The position numbers and the translations under genes are program-made. DNA of 32,711 nt from Kineosporia sp. R_H_3 (GTDB taxonomy: Bacteria > Actinomycetota > Actinomycetes > Actinomycetales > Kineosporiaceae): the NCBI RefSeq assembly GCF_002198675.1, contig NZ_MWLL01000121.1, forward strand, positions 1 to 32,711, given 5' to 3'. This document shows, piece by piece, positions 23,278 through 30,739 of this stretch. The notes below the pieces were generated by a model. That model was not told where the DNA came from, did no database searches, and saw only the letters and a program-made list of their open reading frames with translations. Each line of letters opens with the position of its first letter. The first letter of the stretch is position 1.

Positions 23278-24183
23278 GTGCAGGAGCCACCCACCGACGA
23301 CACCGGCCCGGCCGGCCGGGCCGGCCCCGTCTTCGACCGCGCGATGCGCCGGCTCGTCGCGGCGGACCTCCCCGGCTTCTGCCGGGTCCTCGGGGTCGAC
23401 GTCGAACCGGTCGACGGCGCTGTGCCCGTCCTCGCGAGCCGGTTCCCGTCCGGTGACCTCGACGCCGACCTGCTCGTCCGGGTCGGCCCGGGCCGGCTCC
23501 TCCACGTCGAGTACCAGCGTCGTGGCGAGGCCGGGCTCGCCCGGCGGATGCTCCGCTACCGCGGCGCGGTCATGGACGCCTACCCGCAGGACCACCTCGA
23601 GCAGGTCGTCGTCGTCCTGGGCGACGGCGTCGTCGACTCGGTCGACTCCCCGGTCGACGGCGGGTTCCGGCTCGGCTGCCGGGTGGTCTACCTCCGGGAC
23701 GTCGCACCGGAGCTGCTGCTCGCGACCCCGGCGAGCGCCCCGCTCGCCGTGCTGGGACGGGGGACGGCGGACGAGCGGGCGGTGGCCCTCGGCCGTGCGC
23801 TGCGGACGATCCGGGACGGCGCCGGGGACCGCACCGTCGAGCTGCTCGACGCCGCCGCCGTCCTGGCGACGATCCGCCTCCATCCGGTTACCATCGAGAA
23901 GATCAGAAGGGAGGCCGGGATGACCGTCGAGAGCATCGCCGACTTCTACGAGCAGACCGACTTCGGCCGGCTGATCCAGGACCGTGCCCGGGAGCAGGGC
24001 ATCGAGCAGGGCATCGAGCAGGGCATCGAGCAGGCGCTCACCGTCGCCCTCGTGGAGCGCTTCGGGATCCGGCCGGAGACGGCGGGCGTCGCGCACCGTC
24101 TCGCCGCCGGCACCGATCTCGCGACGGCGATGCGCGCCGTCATGACCGCACGGGCCTTCGAGGACCTCCTGCCCGACGCCTGA
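23278..24183 (+). CDS. Rpn-family PD-(D/E)xK nuclease (RpnL-like)
   Basis: A 301-residue member of the Rpn (recombination-promoting nuclease / transposase-like) family of DNA endonucleases. The N-terminal 200 residues hold the PD-(D/E)xK core. The acidic residues are in GDLDADLLVRV (Asp62, Asp64) and the Glu-x-Gln pair in LLHVEYQRRGE (Glu78, Gln80), the form typical of Rpn. The C-terminal 87 residues are a separate helical domain with three GIEQ repeats. Rpn proteins in Escherichia coli act as anti-phage toxins held in check by a separately translated C-terminal fragment, and this gene shows the same layout. The start is GTG 23278, with CATGAT 6 nt upstream. The last LCP codon lies 84 bp away. 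Nuclease activity is inferred. Confidence 0.85.
   Translation: MQEPPTDDTGPAGRAGPVFDRAMRRLVAADLPGFCRVLGVDVEPVDGAVPVLASRFPSGDLDADLLVRVGPGRLLHVEYQRRGEAGLARRMLRYRGAVMDAYPQDHLEQVVVVLGDGVVDSVDSPVDGGFRLGCRVVYLRDVAPELLLATPASAPLAVLGRGTADERAVALGRALRTIRDGAGDRTVELLDAAAVLATIRLHPVTIEKIRREAGMTVESIADFYEQTDFGRLIQDRAREQGIEQGIEQGIEQALTVALVERFGIRPETAGVAHRLAAGTDLATAMRAVMTARAFEDLLPDA
23889..23914 (+). promoter_or_regulatory. Internal promoter and Shine-Dalgarno within the Rpn gene
   Basis: TACCAT (23889-23894) preceded by GGT forms a good -10 inside the coding sequence. AAGGGAGG (23907-23914) lies exactly 5 nt before an in-frame ATG at 23920. In this stretch the host gene uses CAT, GTT, AGA and AGG, codons that are otherwise very rare in this GC-rich window. 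Selection for the signal rather than for the amino acids would explain that. Confidence 0.7.
23920..24183 (+). CDS. Intragenic small protein (RpnS-like antitoxin candidate)
   Basis: An 87-residue in-frame product beginning MTVESIADFYEQTDFGRL, identical to the C-terminal domain of the Rpn protein. It has a near-ideal Shine-Dalgarno (AAGGGAGG, 5-nt spacing) and an upstream -10. In known Rpn systems the C-terminal domain is made separately, dimerises through a helix with four-residue repeats, and blocks the full-length nuclease. The same kind of repeat (GIEQ three times, residues 27-38 of this product) is present here. The rest is predicted helical (TVALVERFGIRPETAGVA, then TAMRAVMTARAFEDLL). 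The antitoxin role is inferred by analogy; the start signal is read directly. Confidence 0.65.
   Translation: MTVESIADFYEQTDFGRLIQDRAREQGIEQGIEQGIEQALTVALVERFGIRPETAGVAHRLAAGTDLATAMRAVMTARAFEDLLPDA
23998..24033 (+). repeat. Three tandem 12-bp units coding GIEQ
   Basis: GGCATCGAGCAG occurs three times without any base change (23998-24009, 24010-24021, 24022-24033), directly after a GAGCAG half-unit. The identity of the copies suggests recent slippage. Being a multiple of three, any copy-number change keeps the frame and lengthens one helix. Confidence 0.9.
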
Positions 24184-24233
24184 ACCCGTCGCGTGGCACG
24201 GCGCACATCCGGGTCGGCTACCGTTCGGTGCTG

Positions 24234-25226
24234 ATGTCCAGCCCGCCCGTCTCCGTCGTCGTGCCCGTGCTCAACGAGGAACGACACCTCTCGGACGCCG
24301 TCGCGCGGATCCTCGAGCAGGACTACCCCGGCGATCTCGAGGTCGTGCTCGCGCTCGGCCCGTCGAAGGACCGCACCGACGAGGTCGCCGCCCGGCTCGC
24401 CGCGGCCGACCCGCGGGTGCGGCTCGTGCGCAACCCGACGGGGAGGACCCCGGACGGGCTCAACGCCGCGATCGCCGCGTCGACCCACCCGGTCGTGGTG
24501 CGGGTCGACGGGCACGGGCTGCTCGCGCAGGGCTACGTCCGGACGGCGGTCCGCGTCATGGACGAGACCGGCGCCGCGAACGTCGGCGGCCTCATGGCGG
24601 CCGAGGGGGTCACGCCCTTCGAGCAGGCCGTCGCCCGGGCGATGACGTCCCGCTTCGGGGTCGGGGGAGCGCGGTTCCACACCGGCGGCGAGGCCGGCCC
24701 GGCGGACACCGTCTACCTCGGGGTCTTCCGCCGCGAGGTGCTCGAGAAGCACGGCGGGTACGACCCCGCGTTCGTCCGCGCGCAGGACTGGGAGCTCAAC
24801 CACCGCATCCGCGAGGGCGGCGGGCTCGTGTGGTTCACCCCCGAGCTGTCGGTGACCTACCGGCCCCGGCCGACGCTGCAGGCGCTCGCCCGGCAGTACC
24901 TCGACTACGGCCGCTGGCGGCGGGTCGTCGTCCGGCAGAACCCGGGAACCCTCACGGCGCGCTACCTCGCGGCGCCGCTGGCCACCCTGGGCGTCCTCGC
25001 CGGCCTCGTCGTCGCGCCGTTCTGGCCGTGGGCGCTCGTGCTGCCGCTCGGCTACGCCGGCGCGGTCGCGCTCGGCACGCTCCTCACGTGGGGCGGGCTG
25101 CCGCTGCGGGCCCGGGCCGCGCTCCCGCTCGTGTACGCGACGATGCACCTCGCCTGGGGGACGGGGTTCCTCACGAGCCCGTCCTCGCTCGGGCGGCGCG
25201 GCGCCGTGGCCACGCCCCGGCCGTAG
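24234..25226 (+). CDS. GT2 family glycosyltransferase (ExoA-like)
   Basis: A 330-residue inverting glycosyltransferase with a GT-A fold. The start VSVVVPVLNEERHLSDAVA (from residue 6) and the segment EVVLALGPSKDRTDEVAA are the nucleotide-binding part. The metal-binding DxH is VRVDGHGLLAQGYV (Asp92, His94), as in ExoA-type succinoglycan glucosyltransferases. VYLGVFRREVLEKHGGYD and RAQDWELNHRIREGGG (the acidic catalytic base region) follow, then the acceptor motif QYLDYGRWRR. Two or three C-terminal membrane helices lie at about 240-290. GTG 24228 in frame and TACCGT at 24219-24224 leave the start uncertain by two codons. It probably builds an exopolysaccharide on a lipid carrier. Confidence 0.9.
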   Translation: MSSPPVSVVVPVLNEERHLSDAVARILEQDYPGDLEVVLALGPSKDRTDEVAARLAAADPRVRLVRNPTGRTPDGLNAAIAASTHPVVVRVDGHGLLAQGYVRTAVRVMDETGAANVGGLMAAEGVTPFEQAVARAMTSRFGVGGARFHTGGEAGPADTVYLGVFRREVLEKHGGYDPAFVRAQDWELNHRIREGGGLVWFTPELSVTYRPRPTLQALARQYLDYGRWRRVVVRQNPGTLTARYLAAPLATLGVLAGLVVAPFWPWALVLPLGYAGAVALGTLLTWGGLPLRARAALPLVYATMHLAWGTGFLTSPSSLGRRGAVATPRP

Positions 25227-25241
25227 CGGGGCGACCGCGGC

Positions 25242-25904
25242 TCAGACCGCGACGGCGATCTGCGTGACCCCCGCGGGCACCTCGACCCGCGCCCCGCTCG
25301 CGGCGAGGACGTCGTCCGTCGTGACGCCCGGGGCGACCTCGCGCAGGACGAAGCCGGACGGCGTGACGTCGAGGACGGCGAGGTCGGTGATGACCCGGTC
25401 GACCACACCGCTGCCGGTGAGCGGCAGCGTGCAGCGGTCGAGCACCTTGTGGGTGCCGTCCTTGGCGACGTGCTCCATGAGGACGACGACCCGCTTGGCG
25501 CCGTGGACGAGGTCCATCGCGCCGCCCATGCCCTTGACCATCTTGCCGGGGATCATCCAGTTCGCGATGTCGCCGCCGGCCGAGACCTGCATCGCGCCGA
25601 GGATCGCGGCGTCGACCTTGCCGCCGCGGATCATCCCGAACGACGTCGCGGAGTCGAAGAACGACGCCCCGGGCCGCAGCGTCACGGTCTCCTTGCCGGC
25701 GTTGATGAGGTCCGGGTCCTCCTCGCCCTCGTACGGGTAGGCGCCGAAGCCGAGGATGCCGTTCTCGGACTGCAGGACGAGCTCCACGCCGTCGGGCACG
25801 TAGTTCGGCACGAGCGTCGGCAGGCCGATGCCGAGGTTGACGTACGAGCCGTCGGACAGCTCGGCCGCGGCGCGGGCCGCCATCTGCTCACGGGTCAGCG
25901 CCAT
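25242..25904 (-). CDS. 3-oxoacid CoA-transferase, subunit B
   Basis: A 220-residue beta subunit of a family I CoA-transferase, which moves CoA from succinyl-CoA (or acetyl-CoA) to a 3-oxoacid such as acetoacetate or 3-oxoadipate. The start [20 protein letters not shown], the loop [15 protein letters not shown] and the catalytic Glu47 in LQSENGILG are diagnostic. [38 protein letters not shown] and [12 protein letters not shown] follow. The substrate cannot be told (acetoacetate in ketone use, 3-oxoadipate in aromatic breakdown); no pca genes are near. ATG 25904 lies 1 nt after the subunit A stop, with AGGAG in the end of subunit A, so translation is coupled. Confidence 0.93.
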   Translation of the reverse strand: MALTREQMAARAAAELSDGSYVNLGIGLPTLVPNYVPDGVELVLQSENGILGFGAYPYEGEEDPDLINAGKETVTLRPGASFFDSATSFGMIRGGKVDAAILGAMQVSAGGDIANWMIPGKMVKGMGGAMDLVHGAKRVVVLMEHVAKDGTHKVLDRCTLPLTGSGVVDRVITDLAVLDVTPSGFVLREVAPGVTTDDVLAASGARVEVPAGVTQIAVAV

Positions 25905-25905
25905 G

Positions 25906-26712
25906 TCACGACTCCTGGGCGGTGGTGGGGCGGGGACGCACGGTGCGCTTCTCGATCTTCTTGTCCGCGGCCTGCTCCGGCGTGAGCGGGACGACCCGCT
26001 GCACGTAGATCCCCGGCAGGTGGATCGCATCCGCGTCGAGCTCGCCGGGCTCGACGAGCTCCTCGACCTCGGCGATCGCGACCCGGGCCGCCATCGCGGT
26101 GAGCGGGTTGAAGTTGCGCGCCGACTCGTGGAACACGAGGTTGCCGTGCCGGTCGCCCTTCCAGGCCCGGACCAGCCCGAAGTCGGTGACGATCGCCCGC
26201 TCCATCACGAACGTCCTCTCGACCGAACCGCCCGCACCGTCGGAGGTGGCGAACGCCCGGGTCTCCTTCGCCGGCGACGCGACGAACACCGACCCGTCGG
26301 CGGCGTACCGCCAGGGCAGCCCGCCGTCGGCGACCTGGGTGCCGACCCCGGTCGCGGTGTAGAACGCCGGGATCCCCGACCCGCCCGCGCGCAGCCGCTC
26401 CGCGAGCGTGCCCTGCGGGGTCAGCTCGACCTCGAGCTCACCGGCGAGGTACTGCCGCGCGAACTCCTTGTTCTCGCCCACGTACGACGCCACGACCCGG
26501 CGGATCCGCCCGGCCCCGAGCAGGATGCCCAGGCCCGCGCCGTCCACCCCGCAGTTGTTCGAGACCACCTCGAGGTCCTTCGCGCCCGCGTCGTGCAGGG
26601 CCGCGATGAGCACGCTCGGGATCCCGCACAGGCCGAACCCCCCGACCGACAGGGACGACCCGTCACCGATGTCGGCGACGGCGTCCGCCGCGTCACGGAC
26701 CACCTTGTCCAT
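25906..26712 (-). CDS. 3-oxoacid CoA-transferase, subunit A
   Basis: A 268-residue alpha subunit of the same CoA-transferase. The family segments are [17 protein letters not shown] (about residues 23-39), [19 protein letters not shown] and [74 protein letters not shown] and [19 protein letters not shown] follow. It forms the hetero-oligomer with subunit B, encoded next in the operon. The start is ATG 26712, with GAGG about 11 nt upstream, a weak signal. An acidic insertion near residues 140-165 ([20 protein letters not shown]) is tolerated in the family. Expression may depend on the regulatory gap upstream. Confidence 0.93.
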   Translation of the reverse strand: MDKVVRDAADAVADIGDGSSLSVGGFGLCGIPSVLIAALHDAGAKDLEVVSNNCGVDGAGLGILLGAGRIRRVVASYVGENKEFARQYLAGELEVELTPQGTLAERLRAGGSGIPAFYTATGVGTQVADGGLPWRYAADGSVFVASPAKETRAFATSDGAGGSVERTFVMERAIVTDFGLVRAWKGDRHGNLVFHESARNFNPLTAMAARVAIAEVEELVEPGELDADAIHLPGIYVQRVVPLTPEQAADKKIEKRTVRPRPTTAQES

Positions 26713-26866
26713 GCGTTCACGTCCTCGTGTCCGGGGGCCTGCGGTGTCGCGTCGTGCGGACGGCGGCACCGCTGCGGTCGAAGGGACTCTAACCGGGCGG
26801 CCCCGGCCCGGGCAGGAGGGTCCTCGTCACACCGGGACGGCCGGGACGTCGGCGGCAGCGGTGGTC

Positions 26867-26882
26867 GGTGACCGACGTCACA
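26867..26882. promoter_or_regulatory. CRP/GlxR-like operator
   Basis: GGTGA-N6-TCACA matches the CRP-family palindrome TGTGA-N6-TCACA at 9 of 10 positions. It lies 155 bp from the CoA-transferase start and 210 bp from the amidase gene. Control of a ketoacid-using operon by a cAMP receptor would be sensible, but this is inference. Confidence 0.45.
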
Positions 26883-26986
26883 GCGGTCACCCGGCTGCCG
26901 GGCGACCGCCGTCCGGGGCCGTCGATCACCGGCGGTCATCCCGGTCACCCGGACGGCGTCGTCCCCTGCTGGTCCGACCGGGTGGT

Positions 26987-27009
26987 CGTGAGCACGGATT
27001 CGTGAGCAC
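26987..27009 (+). repeat. Direct repeat CGTGAGCAC in the amidase leader
   Basis: Two perfect 9-bp copies (26987-26995, 27001-27009) have a 14-bp period. The flanks GGGTG (26980-26984) and CACCC (27007-27011), with an inner CACG/CGTG pair, allow a short stem. It could be a regulator site or part of a leader RNA. Confidence 0.5.
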
Positions 27010-27091
27010 CCGTCAAGGGGGCGCGACGGGGCGACGAATGGAGGGTGCCCGGCGGCTCAGGTCGCCTCGCCAGCAGCTAGGAGACCCACCC

Positions 27092-30000
27092 GTGCGCAGG
27101 CTCGCCCCGCTCGTCGCCGTCCTCGCCGTCCAGCCCCTCGCCGTGCTCCTCCCGACGATGGCGGACGCGTTCGCGGCGGCGCCGCACCCGGTCGCGCCCG
27201 CGGTCACCCGGACGGCCCTGAGCGGGGTCGACGCGGCGGCGCTGGGGGCGGAGCGCTCGGCCGGTCGGGCCCTCACCCTCGGGACGGCGGGCAGCCGGGT
27301 CGGCGGGACCGCGGTCGCGCCGGCGGGGCTCGAGGTGGCCGTGCTCACGCCGCGCCGGACGACCCCGCAGTTCGCGGTCGCCGGCGTCACCTGGACCGGC
27401 ACCGCACCGGCCGGGACGAGCATCGCCATCCGGGTCCACGAGAACGGGACGTGGGGCGAGTGGACGCCGGCCCCGGTCGCCGACGACGGTCCGGACCCGG
27501 ACAGCGCCGAGGGGGCCGGCGGCACCGGCGGCGGCACCGACCCGATCCTCACCTCGGGCCGGGCGGACGGCGTCCAGGTCAAGGTGCTCAGCGCGACCGG
27601 GACCGCGCCCGCCGGGCTCGGGCTCGCCCTCGTCGACCCCGGCACGTCGGCGGCCGACGGCACCGTCGGGACGACCGCGACGGCGTCCGCGCAGGCGGCG
27701 GGCACCCGGCCGACGATCCTCACGCGCGCCCAGTGGGGCGCCGACGAGTCCCTGCGCCGCGGGACGCTCGAGTACAACACCCGGGTCGTCGCCGGCGTCC
27801 TCCACCACACGGCCGGATCGAACGGCTACTCGGCGGCCGACGTCCCGGCCCAGCTCAGGGGCATCTACGCGTACCACACCAAGGTCCGGGGCTGGAACGA
27901 CATCGCCTACAACGTGCTCGTCGACCGCTTCGGCCGGCTCTGGGAGGGCCGCTACGGCGGGCTCACGAAGAACGTCCGCGGCGCGCACGCCCTCGGCTTC
28001 AACGCCGAGACGTTCGGCGTCTCCGCGATGGGCAACTACGAGACGGCCACCCCGTCGTCCGCGATGCTCACCGCGATCTCCCGCGTCTTCGCCTGGAAGT
28101 TCTCCCTCAACCGGATCGACCCCCGCGGGACGGCGACCCTCGTCTCCGCGGGCAACCTCAGGTACCCCGCCGGGGCCAGGGTGACCGTCCCGACGATGCT
28201 CGCGCACCGCAACGTCGGGCCCACCGCCTGCCCGGGCGCGCACCTCTACGCGAAGATGCCGGCGCTGCGCACGATGGTCGCGAGCCGGGTCGGCGCCGAG
28301 ATCCTGCGCCCGTCCGTGGCGCCGCGCACGCTCGTCCACGGCACGTCGACGCCGGTCGCCGTCTCCGCCCGGCTCACCGGGACCCAGTCGTGGAAGGTCG
28401 CGGTGACGAGCGCCTGCTCGACGACCCCGGTGTGGACCCGGACCGGGACCGGCAGCACGGTCTCCGCCCGCTGGGCCGGGAGGACGACGGCCGGCGCACC
28501 GGTGCCGCCCGGCACCTACCTCGTGACCGTCACCGCCCGCTCCGCGACCTCGACGTCGACCCCGTACCGCGCGCGCGTCGAGATCCTGCCCACCGCGACG
28601 AGCGTCATCGGCCCGTGCCCGGCCTACCGGCTCGCCGCCCGCACCGCGGCGTCCGTCGCCGACGGCACCCGGCGCTACGGCGGGGCGGCGTCGACCCTCG
28701 TCGTCGTGTCCTCCGACGTGGGGCACCGCCGCGAGGCCGCCTTCGCCGGCGCCCTCGCCCGGACCTACCACGCCGAGCTCATGAGCTCCCCGGGCGCGGC
28801 GCTCTCCGCCGAGGTCGTCGCCCGGGTCCGGCGCGACAACGTCACCCGGGTCGTCCTCGTCGGCCGCACCGGCACGTGGGGCGCCGGTGTCGGCGCCCAG
28901 GTCACCGACCTCGGCGCGACCCCGGTGACGATCGGCGGCGCGACGTCGCAGGACGTCCTCGTGGCGTCCGGCAACCGGATCGGCGACCTGCTGACGACCG
29001 CCGGCCGGCCGACGACCGACGCGATGCTCGTCGACCCGACCGACCCCGTGACCGCCGCCACCGCCGCCGGGGTCGCGGCCCGGCTCGGCTGGCTCGTGCT
29101 CCCGGCCGGCCCCACCGGTGTCCCCGCCGCGACGTCCACGGCGCTGAGCACCTTCGCCGTGACCGACGTCCACCTCGGCGGCACCGGCGGCATCGGTGCG
29201 GCCGCCGTCACCGCGCTGCGCGGCGTCCTCGAAGGCGTCGTCGACGTGCGCGGCGCGTCGCGCGACGCCGCGCTCGTCAAGCTCGCCGACCTCGTCCCGA
29301 CGGCGTCCCGCAGCACCGCGGTCGTCGTCCCGGGCACCGGCACCGACGGCCTGGAGGCCGTGCTCGCCTCCTACACGGGCCGCCCGACGGTGCTCGTGAA
29401 GAACGGCGTGATCCAGGCCGGGGGCAGGGGGTGGCTCACCGCGAACGGCACGACCGTGCGCCGGATCGCCGTCGCCGCCACGCCGGGGCAGCTCTCCGCC
29501 ACGCTGCTCGCCTCGCTGAACACGTACGTCCGCACCGCCTCCGCACCGGCCGCCGTCATCCCGTCCTCGTTCTCGCTGCGCGGGGCCGGGTTCGGGCACG
29601 GCGTCGGGATGAGCCAGTACGGCGCCTACGCGCTGGCCAAGGGCGGTGCGTCGTCGACGAAGATCCTCTCGACCTACTACCCGGGGACGGCGGTCACGTC
29701 CGTCACCGACACCCGGCACGTCAAGGTCAACCTGCTCCACGCGACGTCCCGCGCGATGTTCGGCGTCACCCCGGCCCCCGGGGTGACCGGCACGGTCGCG
29801 CTGCGGCTGTCCGCCGGCACCGCGAAGGCCTCGGTCGCGCCGGGGGCGACCCTCGCGGCCGTCCCGGCCGCGGGCGGCGGGATCGAGGTCCGGCGCGGGG
29901 CGACGAAGGTCTTCGCCACGACCGGCGCCGTCCACGTCACGTGGACGGGCACGCCGGACTGGGCCGGCAACGGCGCCGTCGCGCGGCTGTCCGGCACCGG

Positions 30001-30718
30001 GACCGAGGGCGCCAAGGCGTCGCGGCCGTACCGGTACGGCGAGATGTGGGTCGTGCGCGTCGGCACCCGGCTCGAGGTCGTCAACGAGCTCCCGCTCGGC
30101 AGCAGCTACCTGCGCGGCCTCGCCGAGATGCCGACGTCCTGGGGCGTGCGCGGCCCGGCGGCGCTCCAGGCGCAGGCGGTCGCCGGCCGCACCTACGCCT
30201 GGGCCAAGCTCCTGCGCGGCCCGCGGGCGACCTGCGGCGGGTGCACGGTCTACGACAGCACCCGGGACCAGGCGTTCCGCGGCTACGAGGTCGAGCTCGG
30301 CGCGTACGGCTCGTACTGGGTCAAGGCCGTGACCGCGACGAAGGGCCGGATCCTCACGTACGCCGGCGCCCCCGCGCAGGCGCTCTACTACTCGAGCTCG
30401 GGCGGGCGCACGCAGGACAACCGGGACGTCTTCGGGGCCGCCATGCCGTACCTCGTGAGCGTCGCGGACCCCTACAGCCTCGCGGCCGGCAACCCGATGG
30501 CGTCCTGGCGGCGCACCGTCACGCAGGCCTCGATGCGGACGGCGTTCGGCCTGCGGGACGTCGTGAGCGTCCGGGTGGCGACCCGGACGGCGGGCCGCGC
30601 GGCGAAGACCGTCACCGCCACGTCGTCGACCGGTGCGACCGCGACGCTCACCGGCACCCAGCTCCGGTCGCGGCTGCGGCTGCCGTCGAACTGGGTCTGG
30701 AGCGTCGGCGGGGCCTGA
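27092..30718 (+). CDS. Secreted N-acetylmuramoyl-L-alanine amidase fused to a SpoIID/LytB domain
   Basis: A 1208-residue exported wall enzyme. The signal peptide (VRRLAPLVAVLAVQPLAVLL, cleavage near ADAFAA) is followed by a beta-rich N-terminal segment. A PGRP/Amidase_2 domain (about 206-400) has zinc ligands His238 in VLHHTAGSNG, His372 in AHRNVGP and Cys380 in TACPG. It cuts the stem peptide from muramic acid. An Ig-like FlgD-type domain lies at about 407-500 (GAPVPPGTYLVTVTA). A region with three degenerate CWB2-like repeats covers about 510-815. The SpoIID domain (about 824-1208) has GAGFGHGVGMSQYGAYALA and the catalytic Glu1012 in YLRGLAEMP, then LQAQAVAGRTYAW. SpoIID enzymes cleave denuded glycan. 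The start is GTG 27092 by AGGAGA and the signal peptide. Confidence 0.9.
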   Translation: MRRLAPLVAVLAVQPLAVLLPTMADAFAAAPHPVAPAVTRTALSGVDAAALGAERSAGRALTLGTAGSRVGGTAVAPAGLEVAVLTPRRTTPQFAVAGVTWTGTAPAGTSIAIRVHENGTWGEWTPAPVADDGPDPDSAEGAGGTGGGTDPILTSGRADGVQVKVLSATGTAPAGLGLALVDPGTSAADGTVGTTATASAQAAGTRPTILTRAQWGADESLRRGTLEYNTRVVAGVLHHTAGSNGYSAADVPAQLRGIYAYHTKVRGWNDIAYNVLVDRFGRLWEGRYGGLTKNVRGAHALGFNAETFGVSAMGNYETATPSSAMLTAISRVFAWKFSLNRIDPRGTATLVSAGNLRYPAGARVTVPTMLAHRNVGPTACPGAHLYAKMPALRTMVASRVGAEILRPSVAPRTLVHGTSTPVAVSARLTGTQSWKVAVTSACSTTPVWTRTGTGSTVSARWAGRTTAGAPVPPGTYLVTVTARSATSTSTPYRARVEILPTATSVIGPCPAYRLAARTAASVADGTRRYGGAASTLVVVSSDVGHRREAAFAGALARTYHAELMSSPGAALSAEVVARVRRDNVTRVVLVGRTGTWGAGVGAQVTDLGATPVTIGGATSQDVLVASGNRIGDLLTTAGRPTTDAMLVDPTDPVTAATAAGVAARLGWLVLPAGPTGVPAATSTALSTFAVTDVHLGGTGGIGAAAVTALRGVLEGVVDVRGASRDAALVKLADLVPTASRSTAVVVPGTGTDGLEAVLASYTGRPTVLVKNGVIQAGGRGWLTANGTTVRRIAVAATPGQLSATLLASLNTYVRTASAPAAVIPSSFSLRGAGFGHGVGMSQYGAYALAKGGASSTKILSTYYPGTAVTSVTDTRHVKVNLLHATSRAMFGVTPAPGVTGTVALRLSAGTAKASVAPGATLAAVPAAGGGIEVRRGATKVFATTGAVHVTWTGTPDWAGNGAVARLSGTGTEGAKASRPYRYGEMWVVRVGTRLEVVNELPLGSSYLRGLAEMPTSWGVRGPAALQAQAVAGRTYAWAKLLRGPRATCGGCTVYDSTRDQAFRGYEVELGAYGSYWVKAVTATKGRILTYAGAPAQALYYSSSGGRTQDNRDVFGAAMPYLVSVADPYSLAAGNPMASWRRTVTQASMRTAFGLRDVVSVRVATRTAGRAAKTVTATSSTGATATLTGTQLRSRLRLPSNWVWSVGGA

Positions 30719-30739
30719 CGCCCGCCCCGGGCTTCTGGG

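Larger units (their letters stand above)
26713..27091. promoter_or_regulatory. Long divergent regulatory region between CoA-transferase and amidase-SpoIID genes
   Basis: These 379 bp contain no credible gene. From left to right they hold a CRP-like site at 26867-26882, and a 12-bp-arm hairpin with one mismatch and a 3-nt loop (26883-26909). Several GGTCAC/T words follow around 26885-26950. A 9-bp direct repeat CGTGAGCAC (26987-26995, 27001-27009) can also fold on itself. AGGAGA stands 8 nt before GTG 27092. I see no match to the cyclic-di-AMP riboswitch core. Confidence 0.5.

Noticed and set aside
23278-24183. Reading the Rpn gene as a transposase of a mobile element
   Set aside because: Family names mention transposase, but there are no terminal inverted repeats or target duplications around it, and the domain is an Rpn nuclease.
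26408-27091. N-terminal extension of the amidase-SpoIID frame into the CoA-transferase gene
   Set aside because: It would be antisense to subunit A and would bury the signal peptide. AGGAGA and the hydrophobic start fit GTG 27092.
26713-27091. Cyclic-di-AMP (ydaO) or other known riboswitch before the amidase gene
   Set aside because: I looked for the conserved core words and pairing order and did not find them.
30719-30739. Terminator between the amidase and TIGR03089 genes
   Set aside because: Only a 4-bp GCCC/GGGC pairing is available, too weak to claim.
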